Origin: Novosphingobium sp. 18050
Lineage (GTDB): Bacteria > Pseudomonadota > Alphaproteobacteria > Sphingomonadales > Sphingomonadaceae
Assembly: GCF_902706195.1 (NCBI RefSeq)
Contig: NZ_CACSJO010000015.1
Span: 1-64,000, forward strand
Reading direction: 5' to 3'
DNA: 64,000 nt
In this document: piece after piece, positions 44,223-53,621 of the stretch
Layout of the letters: each line of letters starts with the position of its first letter
How positions within the stretch are numbered: position 1 is the first letter of the stretch
Made by a program: the position numbers and the translations under genes
The notes under the pieces: generated by a model
What the model was told of the DNA's origin: nothing
Seen by the model: the letters and a program-made list of their open reading frames with translations, nothing else
The model's database searches: none

Positions 44223-45068
44223 ATGAGCGATCACAAGGCCGAGGCGGCTACCCTGGCTTCCACCACGCTGGAGCCGATTGTCCTTGAGCCTACTGCCGCC
44301 CTGACCGTGGAAGAGGTCCTCTCGGTCCACCACTGGAACGACCACCTCTTCAGCTTCAAGATCACGCGGCCCGCCTCGTTCCGCTTTCGCTCGGGCGAGT
44401 TCATCATGATCGGCCTCCAGGGCGACAACGGCAAGCCGCTGCTGCGCGCCTATTCGATCGCCAGCCCCTCGTGGGCAGAGGAAATCGAGTTCCTCTCGAT
44501 CAAGGTCGAAGACGGTCCGCTGACCTCCAAGCTGCAGAAGATCCAGCCGGGTGACCACATCTACCTCGGCCGCAAGCCGGTCGGTACGCTGGTGACCGAC
44601 GCGCTTTCGCCGGGCAAGCGCCTGTTCCTGTTCGGCTCGGGCACCGGCCTCGCGCCGTTCCTCTCGCTGATCCGCGACCCGGACGTCTATGAGGCGTTCG
44701 AGCAGGTGATCGTGGTCCACTCGGTACGCACCGTCGCCGACCTCGCCTTCCGCGAAGAGCTGGAAAGCCAGCTTGCCGGCGATCCGCTGGTCGAGGACCA
44801 GGCGCTGCTCCAGCTGACCTACGTGCCCACCGTCACGCGTGAGGAATTCCACACCACCGGCCGCATCAATACGCTGATCGACAACGGCCGCCTGTTCGAG
44901 GGACTCAAGGGTGAAGCCCGCCTCGTCCCCGAAAGCGACCGCGTGATGCTGTGCGGATCGATGGCCATGAACAAGGACATTGCCGCAATGCTCGAAGGTC
45001 TCGGCTTCGTGGAAGGCTCCAACAACAAGCCCGCCGACTTCGTTATCGAGCGCGCCTTCGTCGGCTGA
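44223..45068 (+). CDS. fpr: Ferredoxin--NADP+ reductase
   Basis: 281 residues. FAD-binding domain with the diagnostic RAYSIASPSW (flavin-binding RxYS) and SGEFIMIGL, then an NADP domain with LFLFGSGTGLAPFLSLIRD and VMLCGSMAMNKD. It has about 30 extra N-terminal residues before the usual Fpr start. The ATG at 44223 is used; the TTG just before it is unlikely. It moves electrons between NADPH and ferredoxin or flavodoxin, and in several bacteria can reduce ferric complexes. Last gene of the DUF6607 group, ended by a strong hairpin. Confidence 0.92.
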   Translation: MSDHKAEAATLASTTLEPIVLEPTAALTVEEVLSVHHWNDHLFSFKITRPASFRFRSGEFIMIGLQGDNGKPLLRAYSIASPSWAEEIEFLSIKVEDGPLTSKLQKIQPGDHIYLGRKPVGTLVTDALSPGKRLFLFGSGTGLAPFLSLIRDPDVYEAFEQVIVVHSVRTVADLAFREELESQLAGDPLVEDQALLQLTYVPTVTREEFHTTGRINTLIDNGRLFEGLKGEARLVPESDRVMLCGSMAMNKDIAAMLEGLGFVEGSNNKPADFVIERAFVG

Positions 45069-45093
45069 CGAACCGGCCTTACCGAATGCAATA

Positions 45094-45125
45094 CGGGCCC
45101 CGGCGCGACATCGTGCCGGGGCCCG
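45094..45125. terminator. Bidirectional terminator
   Basis: CGGGCCCCGGCGCG (45094-45107) and CGTGCCGGGGCCCG (45112-45125) make a 14-bp stem with a single G-T and a 4-nt loop, between the convergent fpr and nicotinamidase-like genes. Confidence 0.65.
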
Positions 45126-45139
45126 CTGCGTTTGGAATG

Positions 45140-45736
45140 CTAGGCTTCCGTCACCTGCAAGGGCGCTCCGGCGAAGTCCTGCGCCGCCACCGTATCGATC
45201 TGCCGTTCGATCCCGCGCGTCAACGCAGCCGGGACGGTAACCGCGAAACCGCGTGCGATCAGACCGTCGATTGCCCAGCGCACGCAGTAGTCGGCAGCGA
45301 CCCCGATCACCGTGACCTCGTCCACCCCGCTCGCCTTCAGGTCAGCGAAGAATTGTTCGCGGGGTACCGGCACTGCCTGCAGGTCGCGCGCGTTTTCTAT
45401 TTCAAGGGCCGGCTCCGCCCACATGTCGAACACGCCCTTCTCGATGCGCCATGCCGCGATCGCGGGATCGATCAGCGTCGCATCCAGCAGGTTCGCCCAG
45501 CCGTCGCTACCGCGCACGCAGTGGATCGGAAACGCCTCAGCCTCGGGCGAGCCGGCGTAGATTGCAGGCTCGTGCGTGTCGAAAGTGAACAGCACCCCTG
45601 CGGTATCGCGCGGATCAAGCGCCGAGAGCCAGGCGTTCATGGGCTCCACCAGAGCCTCCGCACCGGCGACCGCGAGCGCGCCCTGCGCCTTCATGAAGTC
45701 CTTCTGGGTATCCACCGCGATCACGAAGCGCGCCAT
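45140..45736 (-). CDS. pncA: Nicotinamidase/isochorismatase-family cysteine hydrolase
   Basis: 198 residues. The catalytic triad of the family is present: D9 in AVDTQKDF, Lys in RIEKGVFDMW, and the nucleophile Cys in VIGVAADYCVRW, with the usual cis-peptide VAA before it. FTFDTHEP supplies one His of the metal site. The ATG at 45736 is chosen. Its divergent position to the NrtR gene and closeness to pncB make nicotinamidase (nicotinamide to nicotinate) the best reading; other isochorismatase-like amidases are possible. Confidence 0.85.
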   Translation of the reverse strand: MARFVIAVDTQKDFMKAQGALAVAGAEALVEPMNAWLSALDPRDTAGVLFTFDTHEPAIYAGSPEAEAFPIHCVRGSDGWANLLDATLIDPAIAAWRIEKGVFDMWAEPALEIENARDLQAVPVPREQFFADLKASGVDEVTVIGVAADYCVRWAIDGLIARGFAVTVPAALTRGIERQIDTVAAQDFAGAPLQVTEA

Positions 45737-45761
45737 CAAACCATCCCTAATTACCTGCCGC

Positions 45762-45790
45762 TTGACATATATCTATATTGAACATAAGTA
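45762..45790 (+). promoter_or_regulatory. Candidate promoter of the NrtR gene
   Basis: TTGACA at 45762-45767 is a perfect -35 hexamer with TAAGTA 17 bases downstream as a weak -10, inside an unusually AT-rich stretch for this window. Confidence 0.4.
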
Positions 45791-45805
45791 AAGTTTATCT
45801 TGCAT

Positions 45806-45816
45806 ATAAGGCTTAT
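45806..45816. promoter_or_regulatory. Palindrome before the NrtR start
   Basis: ATAAG-G-CTTAT, an 11-bp perfect palindrome three bases before the chosen NrtR ATG. A partly similar ATAAG lies at 45784-45788. Candidate NrtR autoregulatory site. Confidence 0.35.
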
Positions 45817-45819
45817 TCG

Positions 45820-46545
45820 ATGACGGAATCCCAGTTCCTCGAAGAGTATGATCCCGCTGCCTACGAAAGGCCATCGGTCACTGTCGATCTCGTCCTGATA
45901 GGACTGCGCGGCGGCCGTCCGGCGGTGCTGCTGCAGGAACGGCGCGATCCTCCCTTTGCCGGGCGCTGGGCGCTGCCCGGCAGCTTCGTCGGCGTGGAAG
46001 AGGCATTGGAGAGCGCGGCCGTGCGGACACTTCACGAAAAGGCCCGGCTTGAAAAAGCTCATCTGGAACAGCTTTACACCTTCGGTACGGTGGACCGCGA
46101 TCCTCGGATGCGGGTCATAACCGTCGTCTGGCTCGCCCTGCTGAATGAGCAGGACTTCACCGCCGCGCTGGCGGCAAACCCGGCGCTTCTGCCCGCCGCC
46201 ATCGACGTAACCTGGACGGGCGAGGCAGGTGGCCCGATCAAGGTGGCGACGCCGAACGGCGCTCAAATCGACCTGGCGTTCGACCATGCCGCCATAATCG
46301 CCGTTGCCGTGCAGCGGCTGCGCGGCAAGCTGGACTATTCCGAGGTCGGCTTCGCGCTGCTGCCGGAACTGTTCACCCTGCGCCAGCTTCAGGACGTACA
46401 CGAGGCGATCCTGGGCACCGCGCTAAACAAGCCCGCCTTCCGGCGGCGGATGCAGGACCGGGGCTGGCTCGCCGCTACCGGCACGCGAGAGGAAGGCACG
46501 TCCTACCGCCCCGCCGAACTCTTTCGTTACCAAAGACCGCTCTGA
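45820..46545 (+). CDS. nrtR: NrtR-type Nudix transcriptional regulator of NAD metabolism
   Basis: 241 residues: an N-terminal Nudix-fold domain ([52 protein letters not shown]) in which the catalytic Nudix box is degraded, and a C-terminal winged helix ([39 protein letters not shown]). This is the NrtR plan, a repressor that binds ADP-ribose or related NAD-derived effectors. The ATG at 45820 is preferred over 45778, which falls within the promoter. It is divergent from the nicotinamidase-like gene and 100 bases before pncB; regulation of both is expected. Confidence 0.9.
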   Translation: MTESQFLEEYDPAAYERPSVTVDLVLIGLRGGRPAVLLQERRDPPFAGRWALPGSFVGVEEALESAAVRTLHEKARLEKAHLEQLYTFGTVDRDPRMRVITVVWLALLNEQDFTAALAANPALLPAAIDVTWTGEAGGPIKVATPNGAQIDLAFDHAAIIAVAVQRLRGKLDYSEVGFALLPELFTLRQLQDVHEAILGTALNKPAFRRRMQDRGWLAATGTREEGTSYRPAELFRYQRPL

Positions 46546-46645
46546 CCTCAAAGAGGGGGCCATCATCGCCTCGACCGGGGCCGCGGGGTACACATTTCAC
46601 CCGCGCCCCGTTGCCTCCACCTCGTCATCGGGTAAGGACAGTTCC

Positions 46646-47950
46646 ATGGCCGTCACAGATCTCGCAACCCGCACTTACGACCACAATTTCCGGCTCGACC
46701 CGATAGTGCGCAGCCTTCTCGACACCGACTTCTACAAGCTGCTGATGTTGCAGATGATCCGGCACATCCATTCCGACGTGCAGGCGACCTTTTCGCTCAT
46801 CAACCGCACCACCTCGGTGAAACTGGCTGAAGTGATCGACGAGGCGGAACTGCGCGCGCAGTTGGACCATGCCCGTTCCGTGCGGTTCTCCAAAAAGGAG
46901 CTGATCTGGCTGGCCGGCAACAGCTTCTACGGCAAGCAGCAGATGTTCGCGCCCGATTTCATTGCCTGGCTGGCCGAGTTTCGCCTCCCGGCCTATGACC
47001 TGCGCAAGGTCGACGGGCAGTACGAACTGCGCTTCGACGGCCCCTGGACTCACACCACCATGTGGGAAATCCCGGCGCTGGCGATCATCAACGAGCTGCG
47101 CTCGCGCGCGGCGATGCGCGACCGGGGCAAGTTCGCGCTCGACGTGATCTACGCCCGCGCCAAAACCAAGCTGTGGGACAAGGTGGAACGGCTCCGCAAG
47201 CTGCCCGACCTCGTGATTTCGGACTTCGGCACGCGTCGCCGCCATGGCTTCCTGTGGCAGCGCTGGTGTGTCGATGCCCTGAAGGAGGGGCTGGGCAACC
47301 GCTTCATCGGCACCTCCAACGTGCTGCTGGCGATGGACGCAGACCTTGAGGCGATCGGCACCAATGCGCACGAACTGCCGATGGTCGCCGCCGCCCTCGC
47401 CGACAGCGACGAAGCGCTCCTCAACGCGCCCTATCAGGTGCTGGAGGAGTGGCAGGCCCACTACAACGGCAACCTCCTGATCGCCCTGCCCGACGCCTTC
47501 GGCACCACTGCGTTCCTGAAGAACGCGCCGGACTGGCTGGCCAACTGGACCGGCTTCCGCCCCGACAGCGCGCCCCCGATAGAGGCCGGCGAACAGATCA
47601 TCCGCTGGTGGCAGGATCGCGGCGTCGACCCCGCCAAGCGGCTGCTGATCTTCTCCGACGGCATGGACATCGATACCATCGAGCAGACCTACCGCCACTT
47701 CCACGGCCGGGTGCGCATGAGCTTTGGCTGGGGCACCAACCTCACCAACGATTTTCGCGGCTGCGACCCGGACGGCGTTGCCGGTCTCGAACCGATCTCG
47801 CTCGTCTGCAAGGTGACGAGCGCGAATGGCCGCCCGGCTGTCAAACTGTCAGACAACCCGTCGAAGGCGACCGGCCTGCCCGAGCAGGTCGCGCGCTATC
47901 GCCGCGTCTTCGGCACGGCCGGCCACGTCGCCGCTCCCGTCTACGTCTGA
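46646..47950 (+). CDS. pncB: Nicotinate phosphoribosyltransferase
   Basis: 434 residues, typical for PncB. Catalyses nicotinate + PRPP + ATP to nicotinate mononucleotide in NAD salvage. The N-terminal [17 protein letters not shown], the phosphate-binding [23 protein letters not shown] and the C-terminal [18 protein letters not shown] with [11 protein letters not shown] are all family landmarks; the conserved His is in RRRHGF. AAGGA lies upstream of the ATG. With the nicotinamidase-like gene it completes the nicotinamide to NaMN route under NrtR. Confidence 0.96.
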   Translation: MAVTDLATRTYDHNFRLDPIVRSLLDTDFYKLLMLQMIRHIHSDVQATFSLINRTTSVKLAEVIDEAELRAQLDHARSVRFSKKELIWLAGNSFYGKQQMFAPDFIAWLAEFRLPAYDLRKVDGQYELRFDGPWTHTTMWEIPALAIINELRSRAAMRDRGKFALDVIYARAKTKLWDKVERLRKLPDLVISDFGTRRRHGFLWQRWCVDALKEGLGNRFIGTSNVLLAMDADLEAIGTNAHELPMVAAALADSDEALLNAPYQVLEEWQAHYNGNLLIALPDAFGTTAFLKNAPDWLANWTGFRPDSAPPIEAGEQIIRWWQDRGVDPAKRLLIFSDGMDIDTIEQTYRHFHGRVRMSFGWGTNLTNDFRGCDPDGVAGLEPISLVCKVTSANGRPAVKLSDNPSKATGLPEQVARYRRVFGTAGHVAAPVYV

Positions 47951-47980
47951 GCGGTCTGCACGAAAACAGCATGGCCGCTC
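47949..47980 (+). terminator. Terminator after pncB
   Basis: GAGCGG and CCGCTC pair over 6 bp with a 20-nt loop overlapping the pncB stop, followed by CTTTCT. Modest stem strength. Confidence 0.4.
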
Positions 47981-48083
47981 CTTTCTGACGGACCTTTCCT
48001 GCCTGCTTCCACTTCAGCTAGACCAGTCCGCGTGATCGGCGTAGCCATTCGGCTTGTTCCTCAAAAGCAGGATACGCCGGGCC

Positions 48084-49178
48084 ATGGCAGCAAACGACAC
48101 GCAACAGGCGTCCTCGCCAGCGGGCACAGACGAACGCGTTCGCCAGCGACAGGTCTGGCTGACCATCCTCATTGTTGCGTTGTCGATCTGGGTCGCGCTG
48201 GAGTTTCTGACACCGATCGCTTGGGCAGCAGTTCTCGCCATCGCACAGTGGCCCCTGTTTCGCCGTGCGCTGGCACGCTATCCCGAACGGGCGGGGCTGC
48301 TGGCTTTCGCTTTCACGGCTGCCACTGCATTGCTGGTCATCCTGCCGCTGTCGCTGGCGGCCGTGTCGTTGGCGAAGGAAAGCGATACCGCACTTGCCTG
48401 GCTCAATCACGCGCAGCAATCGGGCATCCAGATGCCGACCTGGTTGCCCGCCCTTCCCCTGCTGGGAAGCCGCCTTGCCAGTTATTGGCAGCAACATCTC
48501 GGGACGCCGCAGGCCGCGCACACTCTTCTCGGGACGGTCAGCGCCGCTTCGGTAATCAGTTGGACCCGCTCGATCGGTAGCGAAGTTGCACGGGAATCGG
48601 CCCTGTTTCTCATAACTCTCCTTGCGCTCGTATCCCTGCTGGCGCGGGGGCAGCAGATTGCCGAGAAAACCCGGGTGATCGCGATCGGCATGTTCGGCAA
48701 TTTCGGCGCTGATTTCGTTCAGCGCATTGCGGGTGCAGTGCGCGCGACAGTCAACGGCACGATCATGGTGTCGGTGCTCGAAGGTTCCATCCTCGGCGTT
48801 GGCTATGCTGTCGCGGGCGTGCCCCAGCCCCTCCTCTTCGCGACGTTCACCATGATCCTCGCGCTGATCCCGTTCGGAGCCTGGGCAGCCTTTGGCCTGG
48901 CCAGCCTGATCCTGATGGGCACCGACCATATCCTGGCCGGAGGGTTGCTGTTCGCATTCGGCGCTGTCGTGATGACGGTTGGTGACAATGTCGTGCAGCC
49001 GAGCATCATCGGTAGCGCGGTGGAACTGCCATTCCTGATGGCACTTGTCGGCGCGTTTGGCGGCCTTGCCGAGATGGGGCTGGTCGGGCTTTTCGTCGGC
49101 CCTGTGATCATGGCGGCCCTGTTGCTGGTTGCCAGAGAATGGCTGGAGCAGGCACCGGTCCGTCCATCGCCGAATTAG
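48084..49178 (+). CDS. AI-2E family (PerM/YdiK-like) membrane transporter
   Basis: 364 residues with seven to eight hydrophobic helices in the AI-2E/PerM arrangement: two N-terminal helices, a large soluble loop (about residues 90-140), then the conserved C-terminal block (YAVAGVPQPLLFATFTMILALIPFGAWAAF, DNVVQPSIIGSAVELPFLMALVGAFGG, GLVGLFVGPVIMA). Family members export small molecules or act as Na+/H+ antiporters; substrate here unknown. The ATG at 48084 is chosen over an upstream TTG. It follows pncB by 133 bases and converges on the TonB receptor gene. Confidence 0.87.
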   Translation: MAANDTQQASSPAGTDERVRQRQVWLTILIVALSIWVALEFLTPIAWAAVLAIAQWPLFRRALARYPERAGLLAFAFTAATALLVILPLSLAAVSLAKESDTALAWLNHAQQSGIQMPTWLPALPLLGSRLASYWQQHLGTPQAAHTLLGTVSAASVISWTRSIGSEVARESALFLITLLALVSLLARGQQIAEKTRVIAIGMFGNFGADFVQRIAGAVRATVNGTIMVSVLEGSILGVGYAVAGVPQPLLFATFTMILALIPFGAWAAFGLASLILMGTDHILAGGLLFAFGAVVMTVGDNVVQPSIIGSAVELPFLMALVGAFGGLAEMGLVGLFVGPVIMAALLLVAREWLEQAPVRPSPN

Positions 49179-49264
49179 CGCCTCACCGGGGATAAACGGC
49201 ACGCCCTCTATTGGCAGCGGGCGAACGGCGGAGCGCGTTCCTGCTCTCCGCCTTCGATACCTCG

Positions 49265-51661
49265 TCAGAACCTTGTCTTCACCGTCACGCCATAAGTGCG
49301 GGGATCGCCGAGGGTGCCGGTGATCGAGCCGGTCGTTCCCGCCGACAGGCTGAGATAGTAGAGCTTGTTGGTCAGGTTGCGCCCCCACACCTGAATGTCG
49401 ACGAGGCCATCGAGCGCCCTTACGCCAAGCCGCGCATTGACCAGCGAAAAGGCCGGGATCTGGGAATAACGCGAGAGACTGACGGTAGTGTAGAAATTCG
49501 AGCGATAGGAGTAGTCGCCGCCCGCATAGACCTCGCTGTCACGTCCGAACACCGATCCCACTTCGGAATGCGCCTCGCCGCCTGCGGAAATCGCCCACTT
49601 CGACACGCCCGGCAGGCGCCTCCCGCTCATATCGCAGGTGGACTGGCCGGTGATTTCGATAGGGCAAGGTGCATCGGCATAATTGACATATTTAGCATCG
49701 GTATAGGCACCCGAGGCGTAAAGCGAGAGCCACGGCGCAGGATTGGCGCGAAGGTCGCCCTCAAAGCCGCGTGTGCGGACTTTGCCGACATTGGTGAAGT
49801 ACGAAAGGTTGTTCCGGTCCACATCGACTACCGTGGTCTGGTAATCGGCATCGTCGGTCCAGAACGCGGCGAGGTTGGCGGTCAGCCTGTTCCCGAACCA
49901 GGCGGTCTTCACGCCCAGTTCGTAGCTGTCGATCGTCTCCGGCTTGATGACCGGATCGGCCGCATAAGTGCCGGTCGTCGTGATGTTCGCCAAGTTCAGG
50001 CCGCCGAACTTGTGGCCATGCGCATAAGTCGCATAGATCAGCGAATCCGGCGTCACCTTCCAGGACAGCGTAGCGCTGCCTGAGAGGCGCCCCTCGCTGG
50101 TGCTGGCGCTGTAGTAGTTGGCGACGCCGTAACGCCCGCGAATGGTGTTCGCGGCCGTGAGCTGGGCAGCGGTCAGACCATCAAGACTGGCGCCTGTTGC
50201 GGTCTGGTCGAAATAGCCGGTCTTGGTTTCGTATGTGTAGCGAAGCCCGCCGGTAAAATCGATCGTGGGCGTGACGTGCCAGATAGCCTGTCCGAACGCC
50301 GCGTAGCTGTTCGTAACGGGCTTGGAACGACCGATGATGGTGTAGCCATTCAACGCCGCCGCCGCGGCGGTGGAATTGACGCTGGGGGCGACGAACCATG
50401 CCGCTGCGTCCTGCCCATAAGCGTTCACCGATTCAGCATCGATCGACTGCCACAGGTAATAGAGGCCCGCCACATAATCGATCTTGCGGGTGCCCTCCGA
50501 AGCAATGCGCAGTTCCTGACTGAACTGGCGCTGCTCATTGCTCTGGTGGAAGTCGGTGCCGGCATCGAGGCGGGTGGAATCGCCGTCGTTGTGCGGATAC
50601 CAGTTCCATGCGCGGTAGGCGGTGACGGACGTGATCGTATTACCCGGGATCGATAGTTCCGCGATCGAGTTCACACCCCACTGGTTCATCTTGTACCGCG
50701 GATTGGCGTTGGTATCGACGATGCGCGCGCCCGGATCGACGGCGACCGGCGTATAGCCGACCCGTGCCGCGCGGTCGTAGTAATTGTTCGCGAAGACGGT
50801 GCCGTTATCATACTCGGCCATCACCCCGGTCAATACCGAGGCGGATGTCTTGGAGTGCTGACGCCCGTAATCGCCGATGAGGCGCAGCTTGAAATTGCTG
50901 GAGGGTGTAAACAGCAGTTGCCCGCGCAGGCCGAAGTCGTGGTAGTCCTGCGTATCGTCGCCATCGTAGCGGTTGGTCATGTAGCCGTCGCGGTCGGTCT
51001 TGGAGACATAGATACGTGCAGCCAGCAAATCGTCCACCAGGGCGCCGCTGGCATAGGCGTGGAGCTGCCGGAAGTTGTAGTTTCCAACCGTGATGTCGCC
51101 GCCGGCCTCAGGCTCGAAGGTAGGTGACTTGGTGGTGACGACCACGGCACCGGCCGACGTATTCTTGCCGAAGAGCGTGCCCTGCGGCCCGCGCAGGACC
51201 TCGATCCTCTCAACGTCGGAAAGGTCGAACACCGCCTGCCCCGGCCGCGCGAGGTAGACCTGATCGACATAGACGCCGACCGCCGGCTCAAGCCCGTCAT
51301 TGTAGACCGAAACGTTGTTGCCAAGGCCCCGAATGTTGATGCTGGTGTTGCGCGGATTGGTCTGGGTGACGACGAGGCTGGGCGTCAACTGCTGCAAGTC
51401 ACGCAAGTTGTAGGTGCGCGTGGCTGCAAGTTGTTCGCCGCCAAAAGCGTTGGCCGCGACCGGCACGTCCTGAATGCGTTCGTTGCGGCGGCGTGCGGTA
51501 ACCATGATGTCCGTGCTGGCACCGCGATCGAACCCGATATCCTCCGCCGCAGCATCGTCAGCGGCGACTGTTCCATCGGCTTCGGCGGCCAGCACGGGCA
51601 TGGCGGCCAGCGCAGTCGTCCCGATCAGGGCAAGCGTCGTGGCGCGCAGAATTCTCTTCAT
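49265..51661 (-). CDS. TonB-dependent receptor of the sulfatase locus
   Basis: 798-residue outer-membrane transporter. Signal peptide MKRILRATTLALIGTTALAAM...LAA, then STDIMVTARRRNERIQDVPVAA, plug motif IEVLRGPQGTLFGKNTSAGAVVVTT and a barrel ending YGVTVKTRF with the canonical terminal Phe. The ATG at 51661 has AAGG seven bases upstream. It diverges from the sulfatase gene at 51.8 kb across a perfect 16-bp-arm inverted repeat, so the two are likely controlled together. The ligand is probably a sulfate ester, by context. Confidence 0.91.
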   Translation of the reverse strand: MKRILRATTLALIGTTALAAMPVLAAEADGTVAADDAAAEDIGFDRGASTDIMVTARRRNERIQDVPVAANAFGGEQLAATRTYNLRDLQQLTPSLVVTQTNPRNTSINIRGLGNNVSVYNDGLEPAVGVYVDQVYLARPGQAVFDLSDVERIEVLRGPQGTLFGKNTSAGAVVVTTKSPTFEPEAGGDITVGNYNFRQLHAYASGALVDDLLAARIYVSKTDRDGYMTNRYDGDDTQDYHDFGLRGQLLFTPSSNFKLRLIGDYGRQHSKTSASVLTGVMAEYDNGTVFANNYYDRAARVGYTPVAVDPGARIVDTNANPRYKMNQWGVNSIAELSIPGNTITSVTAYRAWNWYPHNDGDSTRLDAGTDFHQSNEQRQFSQELRIASEGTRKIDYVAGLYYLWQSIDAESVNAYGQDAAAWFVAPSVNSTAAAAALNGYTIIGRSKPVTNSYAAFGQAIWHVTPTIDFTGGLRYTYETKTGYFDQTATGASLDGLTAAQLTAANTIRGRYGVANYYSASTSEGRLSGSATLSWKVTPDSLIYATYAHGHKFGGLNLANITTTGTYAADPVIKPETIDSYELGVKTAWFGNRLTANLAAFWTDDADYQTTVVDVDRNNLSYFTNVGKVRTRGFEGDLRANPAPWLSLYASGAYTDAKYVNYADAPCPIEITGQSTCDMSGRRLPGVSKWAISAGGEAHSEVGSVFGRDSEVYAGGDYSYRSNFYTTVSLSRYSQIPAFSLVNARLGVRALDGLVDIQVWGRNLTNKLYYLSLSAGTTGSITGTLGDPRTYGVTVKTRF

Positions 51662-51746
51662 CTTCAAACCTTTTTGCGAATGCGACCATCGGCCGGGCGG
51701 CCATGAGAAATCTCAATTGAATTGGTAGAGATACTCACGTGACCGG

Positions 51747-51787
51747 CAACAAAGATTCTCTACCATTGAGATAGAGAATCTTTGTTG
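51747..51787. repeat. Perfect inverted repeat, 16-bp arms
   Basis: CAACAAAGATTCTCTA (51747-51762) and TAGAGAATCTTTGTTG (51772-51787) are exact reverse complements around a 9-base spacer CCATTGAGA, in the promoter region between the divergent TonB receptor and sulfatase genes. It is AT-rich compared with its surroundings. A related GGTAGAGA occurs at 51724-51731. Likely a regulator operator; also able to form a hairpin in either transcript. Confidence 0.85.
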
Positions 51788-51840
51788 GGCGCATGCTCCT
51801 TTGCCGCCAAGCTGGTGACTTCCCTTCCAGCCACAACGGA

Positions 51841-53613
51841 ATGCTCGTGACCCGACCCGTCAAATACCGCTCTGATCGCCCCATCAAGCGCAGGGCGGCC
51901 TTCATCGCCGCCGCCTTGATGAGCACTCTTCTGACCTCGCCGCTCGCAGCGCAGACACCCTCTGGACCGGCAGCCCCCGCCAGCGCACCGCAGGAAGCAA
52001 AGCGCCCCAACTTCCTGGTAATCGTCGCCGATGACCTTGGCTGGTCGGATCTGGGCGCATTCGGCGGCGAGATCGCCACCCCCAACCTCGACGCGCTGGC
52101 GACCAGCGGGGTGCGCTTCACCGGTTTCCACACCGCGCCCACCTGCTCGCCCACACGCTCGATGCTGTTGAGCGGGGTCGACAACCACGAGGCCGGTATC
52201 GGAACCATGGCGGAATCGCTGGGGCCGTCGCAGATCGGCCGACCGGGTTACGAAGGCTATCTCAACGACCGCGTCGCCTCGATTGCGGAACTGCTGCAGC
52301 AGGGTGGCTACCGCACGGTCATGTCCGGCAAGTGGCACCTGGGCCTCACCCCGGAACGCGGCCCCGCCGCGCGCGGGTTCGAGCGTTCGTTCGCGCTGCT
52401 CCAGGGCCTTGGCAACCACTTCGGCGGCGACCAGGACGGTGCCTGGAAGAAGGCCAAGGCCAACAGCGTCTACCGCGACGACGGGAAAATCACCCGCTTC
52501 CCCATCGGACGCTATTCAGCGGACTATTTCGCCGACCGCCTGATCGGATTCCTCGACGAAGGCGCGTCGGACGAACGCCCGTTCTTCGCCTATCTGCCAT
52601 TCACTACGCCGCACTGGCCAATGCAGGCCCCGGCCGAGACGATCGCCAAGTACAAAGGGCGCTACGACGCCGGTTACGAGGCCCTTCGCCAGAAGCGCCT
52701 CGCACGGCAGAAGGAACTGGGCCTCGTCGCCCTCGACCAGCAGCCCCATGCGCCCGACGGTGTCAAACCATGGGACAGCCTGAGCCCTGAGGAGAGGGCC
52801 CTCGAAGCGCGCAAGATGGAAGTCTACGCCGCGATGGTCGACAGGATGGACCAGAACGTCGGCCGGGTGATCGCCGAACTCAAGCGCACTGGCAAATACG
52901 AGGACACCGTGATCGTCTTCCTCGCCGACAACGGTCCCGAAGGCAGCGAGATCGACGCACCGTTCCAGGTGCGCGGCGTCGCAGACGGTGCGAAGAAGCT
53001 GGGCATCGACAACCGGCTGGAGAACATCGGCAACGCCACCTCCTACGTCGGATACGGCGCCGGCTGGGCGCAGGCGAACAGTTCCCCGTCATGGCTGGTC
53101 AAGGGTTACCCGACCGAAGGCGGAACCAGGGTCACTGCTTTCGCCTCCGGCAAGGGCGTCGTCGGAGACAGGATCGCTCGTGGCTACCTCAGCGTAACCG
53201 ATGTGGCGCCGACGCTGCTCGACCTTGCCGGCCTGCCGCAACCCGCCAGCTTCAAGGGCCGCCCGATCCTGCCGTTCGAGGGCAAGAGCCTTGTCGCGGT
53301 GCTGGAAAACAAGGCCACCGAAGTACGAGGCCCCGCTGAGCCTGTAGGCACGGAACTCTTCTACCGCCGCGCGCTGCGAAAGGGCGACTGGAAGGCGGTC
53401 TACATCCCCAAGACCGGCTCCACCTACCCGCGCGACGGCGCAGGTGAAGGCAAGTGGCAACTGTTCAACCTCGCCACCGACCCGGCGGAAAGCGTTGACC
53501 TCGCGGCCAGCCATGCCGACAAACTGGCGGAACTCGTGGCCGATTGGGATAGCTACGCCAAAGCCAAGGGCGTGATCCTGCCCGCTTCGCCAACAGGTAA
53601 TCCGGGAACCTGA
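51841..53613 (+). CDS. Cys-type arylsulfatase, exported
   Basis: 590 residues from ATG 51841 (an in-frame ATG at 51793 would add 16 residues). A signal peptide (KRRAAFIAAALMSTLLTSPLAAQ) precedes the alkaline-phosphatase-superfamily sulfatase domain. NFLVIVADDLGWSD supplies the metal-binding Asp pair. The formylglycine signature is C102-S-P-T-R (TCSPTRSMLLSG), so the enzyme needs oxidation of Cys by a formylglycine-generating enzyme, which is not encoded in this window. MSGKWHLG and VFLADNGPEGSE supply further active-site residues. It hydrolyses organic sulfate esters in the periplasm. Divergent from the TonB receptor gene, convergent with the second sulfatase gene. Confidence 0.92.
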   Translation: MLVTRPVKYRSDRPIKRRAAFIAAALMSTLLTSPLAAQTPSGPAAPASAPQEAKRPNFLVIVADDLGWSDLGAFGGEIATPNLDALATSGVRFTGFHTAPTCSPTRSMLLSGVDNHEAGIGTMAESLGPSQIGRPGYEGYLNDRVASIAELLQQGGYRTVMSGKWHLGLTPERGPAARGFERSFALLQGLGNHFGGDQDGAWKKAKANSVYRDDGKITRFPIGRYSADYFADRLIGFLDEGASDERPFFAYLPFTTPHWPMQAPAETIAKYKGRYDAGYEALRQKRLARQKELGLVALDQQPHAPDGVKPWDSLSPEERALEARKMEVYAAMVDRMDQNVGRVIAELKRTGKYEDTVIVFLADNGPEGSEIDAPFQVRGVADGAKKLGIDNRLENIGNATSYVGYGAGWAQANSSPSWLVKGYPTEGGTRVTAFASGKGVVGDRIARGYLSVTDVAPTLLDLAGLPQPASFKGRPILPFEGKSLVAVLENKATEVRGPAEPVGTELFYRRALRKGDWKAVYIPKTGSTYPRDGAGEGKWQLFNLATDPAESVDLAASHADKLAELVADWDSYAKAKGVILPASPTGNPGT

Positions 53614-53621
53614 ATGTTACC

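Noticed and set aside
45778..45819. Earlier ATG for NrtR
   Set aside because: It would place the start within the TTGACA-to-minus-10 promoter interval and adds residues unlike NrtR N-termini; ATG at 45820 is better.
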